In this document: positions 30,921 to 43,150 of the stretch, one piece after another | Layout of the letters: each line of letters opens with the position of its first letter | Numbering within the stretch: position 1 is the first letter of the stretch | DNA from: Tridacna crocea | Lineage: Eukaryota; Mollusca; Bivalvia; Cardiida; Cardiidae | Length of the DNA stretch: 64,000 nt | NCBI GenBank assembly: GCA_943736015.1 | Contig: OX031065.1 | Location: forward strand, 14,847,427 to 14,911,426 | Direction: 5' to 3' | Translations under genes and position numbers: made by a program | The notes under the pieces: model-generated | Databases searched by the model: none | What the model saw: the letters and a program-made list of their open reading frames with translations, nothing else | What the model was told of the DNA's origin: nothing

Positions 30921-31129
30921 GCCAATGAAGACCATGTGTACGGAACTATCCGAGTCACAGCCCAGGGTGTCGGGCCATCAATGATGCAGCTTACAACCAC
31001 AGTGCATGTTGAGTATCCATGGTTACTGAAGAAAACACAAGATGAGATCCAGTTTTTTGAGCTAACAGCTGACAACATCTGTTTTACAGGATGAAACTTT
31101 TCTGTCATGGAGATGACTCCTTGTATTAG
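30921..31129 (+). pseudogene. CD109-like pseudogene copy, exon F'
   Basis: Copy of exon 6664-6872, same length (209 bp) and the same GTACGA donor. A CGA-to-TGA change in the FTGRNF segment introduces a stop (reads ICFTG then stop). Ser-to-Asn and Arg-to-Pro changes are also visible. Otherwise the DNA is almost identical. Confidence 0.88.
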
Positions 31130-31158
31130 GTACGAAATGTATCCAAATAATATCAAGT

Positions 31159-31373
31159 TTTTACTCTTTACCAAACCACAAAATGTTTGACCAGTCCATT
31201 TTGAAAGCAGTTGCAGATGACAAATTAAGCGTGACTCGAAAATGACTCAAAGATATAAAACATTTCGGGAAAAGGAGAAAATGCTGGTAACCGGCATTTG
31301 CTCTTTTGCCCACAATGTTTTCAAAGCTTTTTTTTGTGTTGTCAAAAGCCATCATTGTGCGGTAAAGAGTTAA
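31159..31373 (-). repeat. Palindromic MITE
   Basis: Duplicate of 6905-7138; here the right end GCGGTAAAGAGTTAA keeps its TTAA. Confidence 0.82.
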
Positions 31374-31790
31374 CAAACTTGAGAAAGAACGCTTTTGAAA
31401 ACACTGTAGAAAAGGGAGAAAACACTGGTTACAAGGATTTTCTTTCCTTTACCTACAATGTTTGCTGTCAAGTTCTAAAAAAATTCCATTACTCATACCA
31501 TGATTAGTGAGCCCAGGTCTGGCAAAAGGAGGTCCAATGCATCTCTTCCGTGATGCATTTACCAAATATTTGTGTGTTCTCACAATCTAACATTGTTGCA
31601 AAAGAAGAAAATGCAGGTGACAAGCATTTTCCTCTTTTCCAAAATTTCTTTCGAACTTTTTCAAGTTGCAAACCCCGCATTGAGCCACAATTAATTTGTC
31701 ATCTTCGAATGCTTTTGAATTATTACAAGTTAATGTTTTGTCCTTGGGTGACATGTCTAAAGTCTAAGCATACAATTTGTCACATTGCAG

Positions 31791-31965
31791 ATGGATGTAC
31801 CTGGATAAGAGTTTAGAATCAGGCCTCACTGTGCTGGAAGTAGATGTTCCGACAGGATTTGTGGTCATGAACCACACACTGCGGGACTATGTGCAATCTG
31901 GCATGGTCCCAAATCTCAAACGGGCAGAATTCTACTATAGAAAAGTGGTTTTCTACTTCACGCAT
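31791..31965 (+). pseudogene. CD109-like pseudogene copy, exon G' (intact)
   Basis: Copy of exon 7556-7730 with intact splice sites and the same encoded receptor-binding peptide (SGLTVLEVDVPTGF). It is classed as part of a pseudogene only because the neighbouring exons are broken. It could still be spliced into a short transcript. Confidence 0.75.
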
Positions 31966-32039
31966 GTGAGTATACTTGTACAGGTTTTTTTTATTTATAA
32001 TTTTTTTTTTTTTTTTCATTTTAATTGATGCAAGTCATT

Positions 32040-32267
32040 TTAACTCTTTACCAAACAGTCCCAGTTATTACGACCAAGATGAAGAAGTATTCTGAAAACA
32101 TAAGAGGAAAAGGAAAAAATGTTGGTTACCAGCATTTTCTCCTTTTCCCACAATGTTTTCTACTCTTTGAAAGTCAAGTTTCAATTTTTGAGTCCCGTTT
32201 ATTCTATCATCTTCAAATGCTTTTAATTTGGACAAGTCTAAGATTTTGTCATCTGGTAAAGAGTTAA
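32040..32267 (+). repeat. Palindromic MITE (228 bp)
   Basis: Duplicate of 7801-8023, TTAA at both ends. Confidence 0.9.
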
Positions 32268-32846
32268 GTTGGCAATGTAGATTAAATCTGTACCAGATTA
32301 TCCTTTATTTTATCAAGTTTCAGGAAAAAAGCAACAATGTTTTCTACCCTATACCAAAATAAAGGCTATAAATTGAGCCACATTTTATCGTTGATGAAAA
32401 CATGGATTCTTATCATGAGCATCAATTGTATCAATAACTGTAATTTTGTCCTTCCTTCACAACAAAATGCCGCTTTGTTTGAAAGAACAGCAGATTATTA
32501 AGGGATTCCTTATGACTCAGTGGTCAAAATTTGAGATCCATAGGTCCTGAGCTTTGACTGAAAAATTGAAATTTCTTTTGGGAAGGGTAGAAGATATTGT
32601 GGGAAAATGAGAAAATTCTGGTCAATTCATGGTTGTCAAAAGTCAGGATTGTGTGTTAAAGAGTTAAGACAGAATAATAATCTGTCTAAACAAAGACAAG
32701 GGAATCTGCAAAAAGTATGCATCATGCAAGTGATTGGGACAATTTGGGAAAATCCAAATCATGGGCTTTGAACAAAAAAAGGGTAGAGCTTTATGATTTT
32801 ATATTTAGCGCATTTCTTGTGCAATGTTCATGTTCATTTCCTTCAG

Positions 32847-32952
32847 GTTGATAACAGTAAAACATGCGTGAAGTTCCGAGTGGATAGATGGTATCCAATA
32901 GCTAACATGACTATACAGCATCGAATGAGAGTCTACGATTATTATGAACCAG
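32847..32952 (+). pseudogene. CD109-like pseudogene copy, exon H' (intact)
   Basis: Copy of exon 8647-8752. The reading frame and both splice sites are kept, with one visible replacement (KFRADR to KFRVDR). It retains the VYDYYEP end of the receptor-binding domain. Confidence 0.75.
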
Positions 32953-33585
32953 GTATGCCTTTTCCTTCCTCTTTCTAATCTAAGGTTGCTAAGTGGAATA
33001 CGTTTTGCTTCTATAGAAAGTGTAGAACAAGATCAAACTGCACAGAGCATGCAGTCTGATCTTTGATTTACACTATCCAATTCATTGAGAATTTTCTAGT
33101 TAAATATGGTTTTGTAATTGCAAAAATTTGGATCTTTCCTGTCTATTGGTAAGCCCTTTATTACACAATTTTAAGTTAAAAGCACCTTGAAGAAGACTTG
33201 AAAACATTGTGGTAAAAGGATACAATGCTGATTACAAGCATTTTCTCCATTTCTTGGAATGTTTTATACCCTTTCTTACACAAATTCCAATATTTTACCT
33301 ACATTTAATTCTGCACAAAACAACAAGTTTGCAGACCTTTCAAAGTTGAAAGCAAACGCTGACCTGATGTGAATTAAAAGGTTTGTCTAAGATAGGGTAA
33401 AAAACATTTTGGGAAAAGGGGATAGTGCTGGTTACAAGCATTGTCTCCTGTACACAGTTTTTAAAAGCCTTCTTCTCTAGAGTTATGTAATCATGGGATG
33501 GTTTGGTTTTGAGTTAATTTGTGGTCCACAAATCATGAAATGTTTATGATTTTGACACTTCCAAAATTTTGGCATCTAATACGGT

Positions 33586-34039
33586 TTAACCCTTAACCAG
33601 ATGACAAAATGTTAGCCTTGTCCATATTGCTAGTGTTTTGCAGACGACAATTTCAATGTGGTTCACATGGTGCAATCTTGCTTTGATAGGGTAGAAAACA
33701 TTGCGGAAAAAACAAGAACATGCTGGTTATCAGCATTTTCTCCTTTTTCCATGATGTTTTTAACCCATTACCAAATGATAATATTTTAGACTGGTCCAAA
33801 TTGAAAGCATTTGCAGACAACAAAATAAAAGTGACTGAAAATTTGAAATTTGTTTTGTGAAGGGTAGAAAACATTGTGGGAAAGGAGAAAATGCTGGTTA
33901 CCAGCATTTTCTCCTTTTCCTGCAATGTTTTCTAAAGGCTTCTTTCTCAGGGGCGTCAAAAGTAGGGATTGTGTGGTAATGGGTTAAAGGCCACTTCTAC
34001 AGGGTCATGAAAATCTGTGATAGTTTGGTAAGGGGTTAA
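33586..34039 (-). repeat. Outer MITE of nested pair, copy 2
   Basis: Duplicate of 9375-9829 with the same nested insertion, so the nesting predates the segmental duplication. Confidence 0.87.
33760..33987 (-). repeat. Inner MITE of nested pair, copy 2
   Basis: Duplicate of 9549-9777. Confidence 0.9.
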
Positions 34040-34668
34040 GACTTTAGTGTTTAATTTGAGTTTACCCTTTTAAAGCTGTTGGTAATCTGTAAAGCAAATC
34101 TTTGATAAAACTGCCCAGAAATTGCTGTCAAATCTTAGATGAAGTACATGACTCAAAAATTCAACCTAAATATCTTTATTGTTTCATGATTTTTGAAAAA
34201 ACCATAGAGGCTTTGTCGTAAAAAAAAAAGGCACCTCTACTATTACTGAAAATATTTACTTCAAACTTGCACTATGTGTTAACGATGGAAATGTACCAAT
34301 ATGGTAGGTACATGTAATTCTCAAAATGTTTTTATACAGTTATATCTCTTTCAATTTAAATAGCAACATTACTAATTACCGTATAGATGTGATTTTTTAT
34401 GGCCCAATTTAGGTGAAGACTAATTTTGCGAACATTGGGGGGTAGAAGCATTTGAAAACATTTTACCTTTTCCTACAATGTTTACAAACATATCCAAGAC
34501 AAATCATTAGACCTGTATTTGTCATCTGGAAATGGTTTGGATATGGAAAAGTTCAAGTTATTTCATTCGATAAACCCTCAGAAGTTGGGTAATAATGTAT
34601 TGCTAAATACATGTATTCAAATCCTTAATTTTATTCATCAATTTATAATTGTTTTTATATCATTTCAG

Positions 34669-34851
34669 GCATGCACATCCATCTACACAACCTACAACAT
34701 GTTCAACCTGAACATCTGTTACGTGTGCGGATCCTATCAGTGCCCATACTGTCCATTCTTCAATGTTGCCACGGTGATAAAAGCCAGCTTTACCTTCCTA
34801 TCACTTCTACTTGGAGTTATTGCAAAAAAATATGTATTGAGGTCAAGTTAG
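34669..34851 (+). pseudogene. CD109-like pseudogene copy, last exon with 5-bp deletion
   Basis: Copy of 10450-10637. Five bases are missing just after GCATGCAC, so splicing in the original phase shifts the frame into HLHNLQHVQ.... The original peptide (NICYVCGSYQCPYCPFF ... VLRSS) is readable only in the frame that would need a different junction. The TAG at 34849-34851 and the AATAAA at 34923-34928 are conserved with the first copy. Confidence 0.82.
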
Positions 34852-35247
34852 TTATCAAAGTGGTTCGACAGACATTCGTTAAACTGTTTCTGATGTAAAC
34901 CAATACATTCCTTCTTCAAGTGAATAAAAATCCATTATTCACTTTTTTTATTCTCATCCAGGATGTACTACAATTTTTCATATGTGAATATATCAACTTA
35001 TGCAGATAACGTTTTTGCATATATGTTGTTTTTAAAACATTCAGGTTAAGGAAGAATGCTGTAAATGATATCCCCGTTTGCTCTAATCTTTTACTTTGTG
35101 TTAGTGTATAAAGCATGTTGTTTCTCATAATTAATCATATGAATGACCGAGTTGTTGCCAGGATATGATTGAAATAATCTTGAAAAGGGATGTAAATAAA
35201 CATACAATGACAATCTAGGATAATTTCATAGTAATCTGCTGCACATT

Positions 35248-35326
35248 TCGATAGGTGAAAGCAACACAATTCTAAGTTTCTGTACAATGTACAGGCAATT
35301 AGAATAGTGTTGCACTCACCTATCAA
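35248..35326. ncRNA. Second copy of the 79-nt hairpin (unproven)
   Basis: Duplicate of 11034-11112. GATAGGTGAAAGCAACAC pairs with GTGTTGCACTCACCTATC. Relative to copy 1 a few stem bases changed (CACTATTC to CACAATTC; TTAGAGTA to TTAGAATA) and the fold is largely kept. Confidence 0.3.
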
Positions 35327-35347
35327 TTTATTTCAAGATATAATAAG

Positions 35348-35572
35348 TTAACCCTTTACCAAAAATTCCCAGATTTTCATGACGGTGGAAAACAAGGCTT
35401 TCAAAACACTGCAGGAAAAGGAGAAAATACTGGTAAAAAGCATTTTCTGCTTTTCCAACAATGTTTTCTACTCTATCAGTGAGCTTAAGCTCATTGTAAC
35501 AATTTTGAATATGTCATCTGCAAATGTTCAAATTTAAAAAAGTTCAAACTTTATCTTCTTAGAAAGGGTTCA
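35348..35572 (+). repeat. Palindromic MITE
   Basis: Duplicate of 11134-11358. Confidence 0.8.
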
Positions 35573-35743
35573 TCTCCTGATTACTACATGTGATAATTAT
35601 TAGCTGCCATTTTAGAAAGTGTAGATCAAACAGCACAAAATACATGTGCAGTCTGATCTCAGCACTACCCTGTCCATTTCACAGTCCTTCAAATTGTACA
35701 GTTTCTTCTGTTTCTCATTAAGGCAAAATTTCCTTTCACTTCC

Positions 35744-35960
35744 TTAACCCGTTACCACTTTTGACAACCCTGGAAAAGAAGCCTTTTGGAAACATTGAGG
35801 GAAAAGGAGAAAATGCTGGTAACCAGCATTTTCTCCTTTTCTCACAATGTTTTTTACCCTTCCAAAATCAAAATTCAATTTTTGATTTACATTTATTTTG
35901 TTGTCTTGAAATGCTTTCAATTTGGACCAGTCCAACATTTGTCATTTGGTAAAGAGTTAA
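35744..35960 (+). repeat. Palindromic MITE
   Basis: Duplicate of 11530-11758, with about 12 bp lost after TTAACCCGTTACCAC. Confidence 0.88.
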
Positions 35961-36048
35961 ATCTATGCATATCCAAGCTAATTTCTATACAATACTGTAT
36001 ATAGTTTTATCTTTTAAATATTGTATATATGTAAATGTAGCATAATCC

Positions 36049-36258
36049 TTCACCTCACAGTCCCATGTTGTATCGACTTTGAGGCAAGAGCCTTTTGAAA
36101 ACATTGTGTTAAAAAGAGAAAATGCTGGTAACCAGCATTTTCTCCTTTTCCCACACAAAGTTTTCTAGCCTTTTGCATGCAATCTAATCATTTAAAATAG
36201 ATTTAACTTTGCAATTGCTTTCCATTGGACTAGTCTAAAATTATTTGGTTTTGTGAAG
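36049..36258 (+). repeat. Palindromic MITE, degenerate ends
   Basis: Duplicate of 11846-12056. Confidence 0.75.
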
Positions 36259-36441
36259 ACATGATATTTGTACTATACTCAAGTTGTATTTAGTGCTTAT
36301 AATGTAACCCTGTGTTTGACCCTTCAGATCACAATGATTCTCACTGATACGGTTAATTGATTTGTCAAGTTTTTTGTCAACCAAATGACTCGAACATAAT
36401 TATTATTTCATTCTACAAAAATAATGTGTTATATCCTTCAG

Positions 36442-37578
36442 TGAGTGTAGGACAATTGCCCCTGAGGACAATTGCCCCTGGGACAATTGCCCCTGCGGAC
36501 AATTGCCCCTGCGGACGATTCCCCCTGCAGACAATTGCCCCTGTGGACAATTCCCCCTGATTCATTATTTTTTTACTTTAATTGATGTTATTTTTTTTTC
36601 AAATTGTAACTTGCATTTGATTTTGAGTGATATCATTTGTAATCTCAGAAATTTAGAGTTAATAAGTTATAAGTAGATGAATTTTTTCGCCGTTTCAGTT
36701 TTTCAAAATGAATATCTATTAACAATCATTTTTTTCTGTTAATTGTGTTTATGTTTCAGAATGGACATTGACCTGCTAAAGTTTCTTTTGACAGTTTTCA
36801 AAATATAGGCTTCTTTAATCAATTAATTTGATTGTTAAACAAAGAAAGGATCAAAGATAAAACAATTTAGTATAATTAAAAAAATTAAGTTGTTGCACTT
36901 ATTTGTAGAGAAGGCTGTAATTAGCAGTTTTGTTCAGGAATACTGTAGCTAATCACTACCATATTCATGATCAAAGGATATCAATGCAAATTCTAGTTCA
37001 AAGGATTATCATAACTATAATTAATTTATTCAATTAAAAATTTAAGTCCGTAGATCTATTAAAGTAAAGTTTTTAATATCAATTGAAATTAATTTGTTTT
37101 ATTTCTATAGAAACAAAGATACGCTTGTTATTTCTATGTTAGAGCTAACATTTTGCACATCTTATATAAAAAATCATAAAGAAAGTGCTATGAAATGCTA
37201 TGAAAAAAAGTAAAATAAAAAAAAAGTCAACTTTTTAGTCTAAATAACATCAATTTTGAAGCTATTTAAAAATCAAACAGAAAATCTATATAAAAAATGC
37301 CATAAAACAGACTTATTTCAAAGAAAAAAAAACACATGTTATATTGTTAAAATAAGACTAAATTTTTAAAAATAATAATGAAATTGCTATAAATTTAAAG
37401 ATTAAAGCAAACAGAAATATTTCCGATTAAAATAAAAACCATTTTTTAGCTTTTTAAAAATTCAGGGGGAAATGTCCAGGTGAACAAATTTTGCAGGGGG
37501 AAATGTCCGCAGGGGCAATTGTCCGCAGGGGCAATTGTCCCAGGGGCAATTGTCCGCAGGGGCAATTGTCCGTACCCC
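36442..37578. mobile_element. 1137-bp element with tandem-repeat termini, copy-2-specific
   Basis: Both ends are arrays of GGACAATTGCCCCTGC (about seven units at 36449-36560; the inverted GCAGGGGCAATTGTCC array at 37462-37572). They enclose about 0.9 kb of very AT-rich, non-coding DNA. It is flanked by CCTTCAG (36435-36441 and 37579-37585). Copy 1 has the empty site ATATCCTTCAGTATAG (about 12220). Confidence 0.85.
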
Positions 37579-37788
37579 CCTTCAGTATAGGTCCTTAGCT
37601 TTACATTCCAATCTTGATCTACACCATTGACAGAAGCAACTAACACCATGTTGCCATTAGGGTCATATTTTGTTTCGGCCCCAGTCATCCATCTGTCTGT
37701 CCATCTGTCTGTTAGCAGTTTCTTGTGTCCACATCTCCTCCTACAGTTTTCATTGGAATATGTTCAAACTTAAGCGCAGTTTCATTCC

Positions 37789-38014
37789 TTAACCCTTTAC
37801 ACCGTAAGGCATTTCTATGGTATCTCTTATTGACCCTAAACAGCAAGGATGAAGCCATTTCTTATGTGTATGTGACACCTTTTGATAGCATTGAAAACAT
37901 TGTGGCAAAAAGTGAAATTGTTCGTCATGAGCAATTTCACCTTTTGCCACAATGTTTTCCAAAGGCTCCTACAAGCAATGCATAGAAATGAGTAGCTATG
38001 AAGTAGAGGGTTAA
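37789..38014 (+). repeat. Subfamily-B palindromic MITE
   Basis: TTAACCCTTTACACCGTA ... GAAGTAGAGGGTTAA, hairpin centre GTCATGA. Confidence 0.88.
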
Positions 38015-38385
38015 TTCTTTACCAGACGTCAACATTTCTAAGCTTTGCAAACAGTGAAGATCAAGATCAGACTGCACATTATATTCAGTCTGATCTTGAT
38101 TTTTCGCTGGCTGCAAAAAGCATCTGCATTTGTGATAGTGGTAACAAAATAGCAGACAGTCTATATCCATGATCAGACTACATGTTCTGCGTAAGCTGAT
38201 CTGAGTCTAAACTATTAGCTAAAAGTGTAAAAAAAATTGTATGCAAAGGGTTAATGGATGTTAAATGATTGGAATAATTACAAAAATAAAAGAAAGACGG
38301 AGTGTGGACAAAGTTCAGATTGCAGATTTTGTCTGGTCTGATCTTGTTCTAAATGCTCTTCAAAATACTTTCATAGTCATGTTTT

Positions 38386-38575
38386 AGAGCTCCAGACAGG
38401 GGGTGATTTTGATTTCAAAATGAAAAATATTAATCATTCTCCACTAAACCCTATGTTGTGGGTACTCATTAGAATTGTCTCATTGAGACAATTCTAATGA
38501 GTACCCATAACAAAGGGTTTCAAAGAGAAATAATAGATTTAGAATACCATCATTCCCTCTTATCTCAAGCTCTGA
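38386..38575. repeat. Family-II palindromic MITE
   Basis: Duplicate of 13507-13698. The centre GAATTGTCTCATTGAGACAA is a near-perfect palindrome. Confidence 0.87.
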
Positions 38576-39068
38576 ATGTTAACAGGATAAGTGTTAAAAA
38601 CATAATAGGAAAGCACCAGTACATAACTTGGAATGCATTCATGTATAAATAAATCACAATTACCGGTATGTAAATAGAACAGAATCATTCTCATGGTAGC
38701 AAGTGAATTTTTTTTATACATCTAATCTATATTATTTTATATAAATAACTTTTTGTACAAAGAAAAATAAACATCTTCTACTACATTTTCTTGTTTTTTA
38801 CTTGAACACACTCCCAGTCTGAAGACGCAAGGTGATTAACATTTGCATTTTGTCAGTCTGTATTGCGAAATTTACAGATAAATCAAAACACACTTTTTCT
38901 TGTTATTTTAGCTAAATTTGTGAATCATATTTTTCTTACTTGATAGAAGTTGTATGTCGAATTACTGAGCAAAGAAGCAGTTTAATATTATGTGTTACGG
39001 TATATTATAACCCTCACAGCAACTTTCATTTTCCCTTGTGGCTAGTATAGATTAAGATCAGACTGCAC

Positions 39069-39297
39069 TCAACTCTTTACCACCTGACACAATTTTAAAC
39101 TTGTCCAAAGTGGAGGCATTTGCAGACAACAAAATTAATGTGACACAAAAATTGAAATATATGCTGGGAAGGGTAGAAATGATTGTAGGAAAAGGAGAAA
39201 ATGCTGGTAACCAGCATTTTCTCCTTTTCACACAATGCTTTCAGAAGGCTTCTTGTTCAGGGTCATTAAAAGGTGGGATCGTGTGGTAAAAAGTTAA
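39069..39297 (-). repeat. Palindromic MITE (uninterrupted)
   Basis: Duplicate of the outer element 14194-14645 without the subfamily-B insertion; contains the intact GTCATTAAAAGG target. Confidence 0.9.
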
Positions 39298-39562
39298 CAT
39301 GCATTCTGATCATGGCTTGACACTATTGACTTTGCTGGGACATTTGAGACAAAAGCCAGCTTTATTTTGCAAAATTTAGGTCTTACTAAAATTTACTAGA
39401 CTAAAAATGTCTCTGAGGTTCTTTGGATCATATGCAGGATGAGTCCTAAAGGAATTGTATCTAATTGTGATATCTCACAAAAACTGTATTCAAGTATTTT
39501 TTGAAACCTTTTACCACATAATACGGTGTTATATTGACCTGTCCCACAATTTGTTTGTTTCC

Positions 39563-39731
39563 TTAACTCTTTACGAAACAAAAAATTTTAGACTAGTCTA
39601 AATTGGAAGCATTTGCAGACGACAAAATAAATGTAGCTCAAATGATGTTTATTTATCTTTGTTAGGGTAGAAAACATTGTGGGGAAAGGAGCTTTCTTTC
39701 TCAAAGTTGGTATTGTGTGATAATGGTTCAA
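39563..39731 (-). repeat. MITE with hairpin half deleted
   Basis: TTAACTCTTTACGAAACA, arm to ACATTGTGGGGAAAGGAG, then directly CTTTCTTTCTCAAAG and GTGTGATAATGGTTCAA. Confidence 0.75.
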
Positions 39732-39750
39732 AGATTAAAAAAAAATCATT

Positions 39751-40082
39751 ATACCACCCACAATGTAGTGGAGGGGGGTATACTGGAATTGCCATGGCTG
39801 TGTGTCCATCCATCTGTCCATAGACACAAGTTTGTCAGGAGCAATACTCCTACAGTTTTTCATGTACTGAACTCAAATTTACACACAGGGTTCCTATATA
39901 TATAAAGTTGTGCATCTGCAATTTTCATGACCCCGCTGTGATTTGTCATGGAATTATCTCCCCTTGAACTTTTTTCAATTCTTTACTTTTGTACTAAACC
40001 ATTCTACATTCTGTGACAAACACCTATTTTTGTGCCAAGGAGCTGGTGGGGGGTATAATCATGTTTAATGATGGTTCTAGTT
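39751..40082 (+). mobile_element. HINE/Helentron-like element 4, copy-2-specific
   Basis: Starts ATACCACCCACAATGTAGTG with a 5' hairpin to GGGGGGTAT. An inverted start copy GGTGGGGGGTATAAT lies at 40045-40059, and the element ends GGTTCTAGTT. The body is single-copy and lacks a long minisatellite. Confidence 0.7.
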
Positions 40083-40309
40083 TGATCTGTCACCTGCAAC
40101 AGATTTAAATTTGCACAAACACCAAATTTTATACTCAAGAATTCACCCATTACTACAGGAAAAAAAGGCATTATGCCCCTTACATTAGTGCTACAAAACG
40201 GAATGCTTGGAAGGTATACGGAAATTGGCCTGTCAGGATTTAAATTTTGTTTTAAAAATGGGAGAAAGTATTGCAGGAAAAAGATATCTTGACATCTCAG
40301 GATTGTGTT

Positions 40310-40545
40310 ATTCCTTTACCAAACAATCCCTGGTTTTTACAAACCTGAATTAGAAGCCTTTTGAAAACATTGTAGGAAAAGGAGAAAATGCTGGTAACCA
40401 GCATTTTCAGCATTTTCTCCTTTTCCCACAATATTTTCTATCCTGCTGGAAACAATTTTCCATTTTTGAGTTACGTTTATTATGTTGTGTACAAGTACTT
40501 TCAATTTTGACCAGTCCAAAATTCTTTCGTTTGGTAAAGAGTTAA
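40310..40545 (+). repeat. Palindromic MITE, first of an abutting pair
   Basis: Duplicate of 15496-15722. The hairpin centre carries an extra CAGCATTTT repeat. Confidence 0.85.
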
Positions 40546-40776
40546 CCCATTACAGTTACCACACAATTTCTACTCTTGACGGCCCTGAAGAAGGAGCCTT
40601 TGAGAAACATAGTGGGAAAAGGAGAAAATGCTGTTGAACAGCATTTTCTCCTTTTCCCACAATGTTTTCTTTCCTGCTGGAAAAAAATTTCAATTTTTGA
40701 GTTATGTTTATTTTGTTGTCTGCAAGTGCTTTCAATTTGGATAAGTCCAAAATTTTGTTATATGTTAAAGAGTTAA
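40542..40776 (+). repeat. Palindromic MITE, second of an abutting pair
   Basis: Duplicate of 15719-15951; shares TTAA with the preceding copy. Confidence 0.87.
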
Positions 40777-41131
40777 AGGATAAAAGACCAAATAAACCAA
40801 ACCTTACAATATGCAAATAGCTTATAGACATCATGTCTTTAATTCTAACCATTAAAATTGTCATGGCACAATTCTGTGATAGATTTATGACTTAAGATCT
40901 TTAAAAATCTGCACATACATGACAGCTGATGACTTTTATCTATTAACATGCTCAGTCAGTTTGTCTTGAACCCTTTTTAACAATTGCATATGGATTCTTT
41001 TTCTTTTTTTTTAATGATGTGATCAATAGGTTGCGAAAATTGGAGAAAATTGCTACCCCATATAGACAAATGTCATCATCTAAGCCGTATTTTTAGTATA
41101 AAAATGACATCAGATGTTTTTTGTGAACTCA

Positions 41132-41334
41132 TTCGGTTTGTCTAAATAAAAAGCAGTTGCAGATGACAAAATAAAAGTGACTGAAAATTTGAAATTTGTT
41201 TTGTGAAGGGTAGAAAACATTGTGGGAAAAGGAGAAAATGCTGGTCACCAGTATTTTCTCCTTTTCTCACAATGTTTTCAAAAGGCTTCTTTCTCAGGGT
41301 CATCACAGGTCAGGATTGTGTGGTAAAGGGTTAA
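41132..41334 (-). repeat. Palindromic MITE, left end truncated
   Basis: Duplicate of 16311-16512. Confidence 0.85.
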
Positions 41335-41781
41335 CACATATTTAGCTGAAAGCTTTTGGGAGCGCAGCAATCGCTCCTTTTCCACAGTATTCTACCATTG
41401 AACAATGATATTTTATTTTCTATCTTTATGATAGTTTTTCCATAGGTATGAAGTAGCCTCTTAAAAAAATGGGCAATAAGCTGATAGTGTTGAAATAAAG
41501 GGTCAGGAGATCTACCAGTTTTAAAACTGTCAAGCATCATTTTGTCAAGATTTACAGCTGAAATCATTCAAAACCTGTACTGACATGACATGTAATGGCC
41601 CCATTCTATTTACCAGTGATTTTAAATTTTCAAAAGTTTACAGTTTTAATTCAATTACATGTATGTAGAATATTAAAATGTCAGTGTCATGAGGAGACAT
41701 AATTTTGTATTTGTACAGATTTGCCTACTTTGTACATTCATGCATTATATAGCCAGCAACACAGGAAAAGGGACATTCGAA

Positions 41782-41975
41782 CATTTGCGTAAAGTGTCGT
41801 CCAGGATCAGCCTGCGCAGTCCGCGCAGGATAATCCAAGACGGCACTTTATGACTACATTAGATTTTGTGCTTAAGTAGACTTGCGTAAAACAGAAAATT
41901 ACATAGAAACGGAAAGTGTCCTTCCAGATTAGCCTGCGTGGACTGCACGAGCTGATCCTAGATGACACTTTACAT
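41782..41975. repeat. Inverted-repeat element with CCTGCGCAGTCC core
   Basis: Duplicate of 16955-17160. Confidence 0.75.
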
Positions 41976-42142
41976 AAATGTTCAAAAGCCCCTTTTCGCA
42001 TGTTTCAAGCCATATGTGAGTTTGCATAGTTTTTGAAATTTGTCAAAATTTTGATAATGATTGTAAAAATGAAAAAAAGCCTATTGGAGAAAAGATTTCT
42101 GATTCCATGAGAGAGTTTTGAAATCCCTTCGTCTTTTGTCTT

Positions 42143-42267
42143 TTAACTCTTTACCACACAATCTTGACTTTTAATGACCCTGAGAAAGAAGCCCATAGAA
42201 AAGATTGTGGGAAAAGGAGAAAATCCTGGTAACCAGAGAAAACACAGGATTGTTATGGAAAGGGTAA
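42143..42267 (+). repeat. MITE lacking the right half of its hairpin
   Basis: Duplicate of 17319-17443. Confidence 0.75.
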
Positions 42268-42918
42268 TGAATGACTTTGCTAGAGCATAAATTTTTTCTT
42301 TACTTCATACTAGACTTCAAAACTTTAGACTTTGAAAAAAAAGGGATTACAAACAGTTTTGTTTACAACTAGTTTTCCTTTTCCAGTTGGATTTTCAAAA
42401 ATCTTTTTTCTTGGATCACATACAAAAAAATAACAGAAGCATTCTTCAGTAACAGGTCATTAGAACTTCTCAAACTCCTGAGGGTGAATCATTCTGAAAA
42501 ACTATCTAATGATTAAAAATTATCTGTTTGATGATTCTGATAAAATGATAACATATTTATGGATATTTCGATCTATGCATAGATGACTTTTTTACAGGAA
42601 GTTTTCAATGTTTCAGTAATAACAACAAAGATCTGATAACAAAAAAAATATCTTCAAATATGGGCAAGATTACAAAAAGAGTAACAAAAACATTTTGGTG
42701 ACTTGTAAGCTCTGCAAAAATAAATACAAATATTATTTTTTAGCCAACAAAGTTATTGTTTGAAGTTCTATCATCAAAGAGATGTAGATTTTTCTTCATC
42801 AGATAAATTCAAAATTTGATATAAAATTAAAATTCATATTTCTTTAAAATACCATTGATATGAATCACGAAATGTATGTACTTTGCCATTTCATTTTAAT
42901 GTGAAAGAATATTATTCC

Positions 42919-43150
42919 TTAACTCTTTACCAAAACACAAAATTTTAGACTTCCAAATTGAAAGTATTTGCCGACCACAAAGTAAATTTGTATGACTAAA
43001 AATTTCAAAGGTTGTTTTGAAAGGGTAGAAAACATTGTGGGAAAAGGAGAAAATACTGGTTACCTGCATTTTCTCCTTTTCCCACAATGTTTTCAAAAGG
43101 CTTCTTTTTTCAATGCCGTTTTAAGTCAGGATGTTGTGGTAAAGGGTTAA
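42919..43150 (-). repeat. Palindromic MITE
   Basis: TTAACTCTTTACCAAAAC ... TGGTAAAGGGTTAA. It occupies the position where copy 1 has a forward-oriented MITE (18325). Confidence 0.87.
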
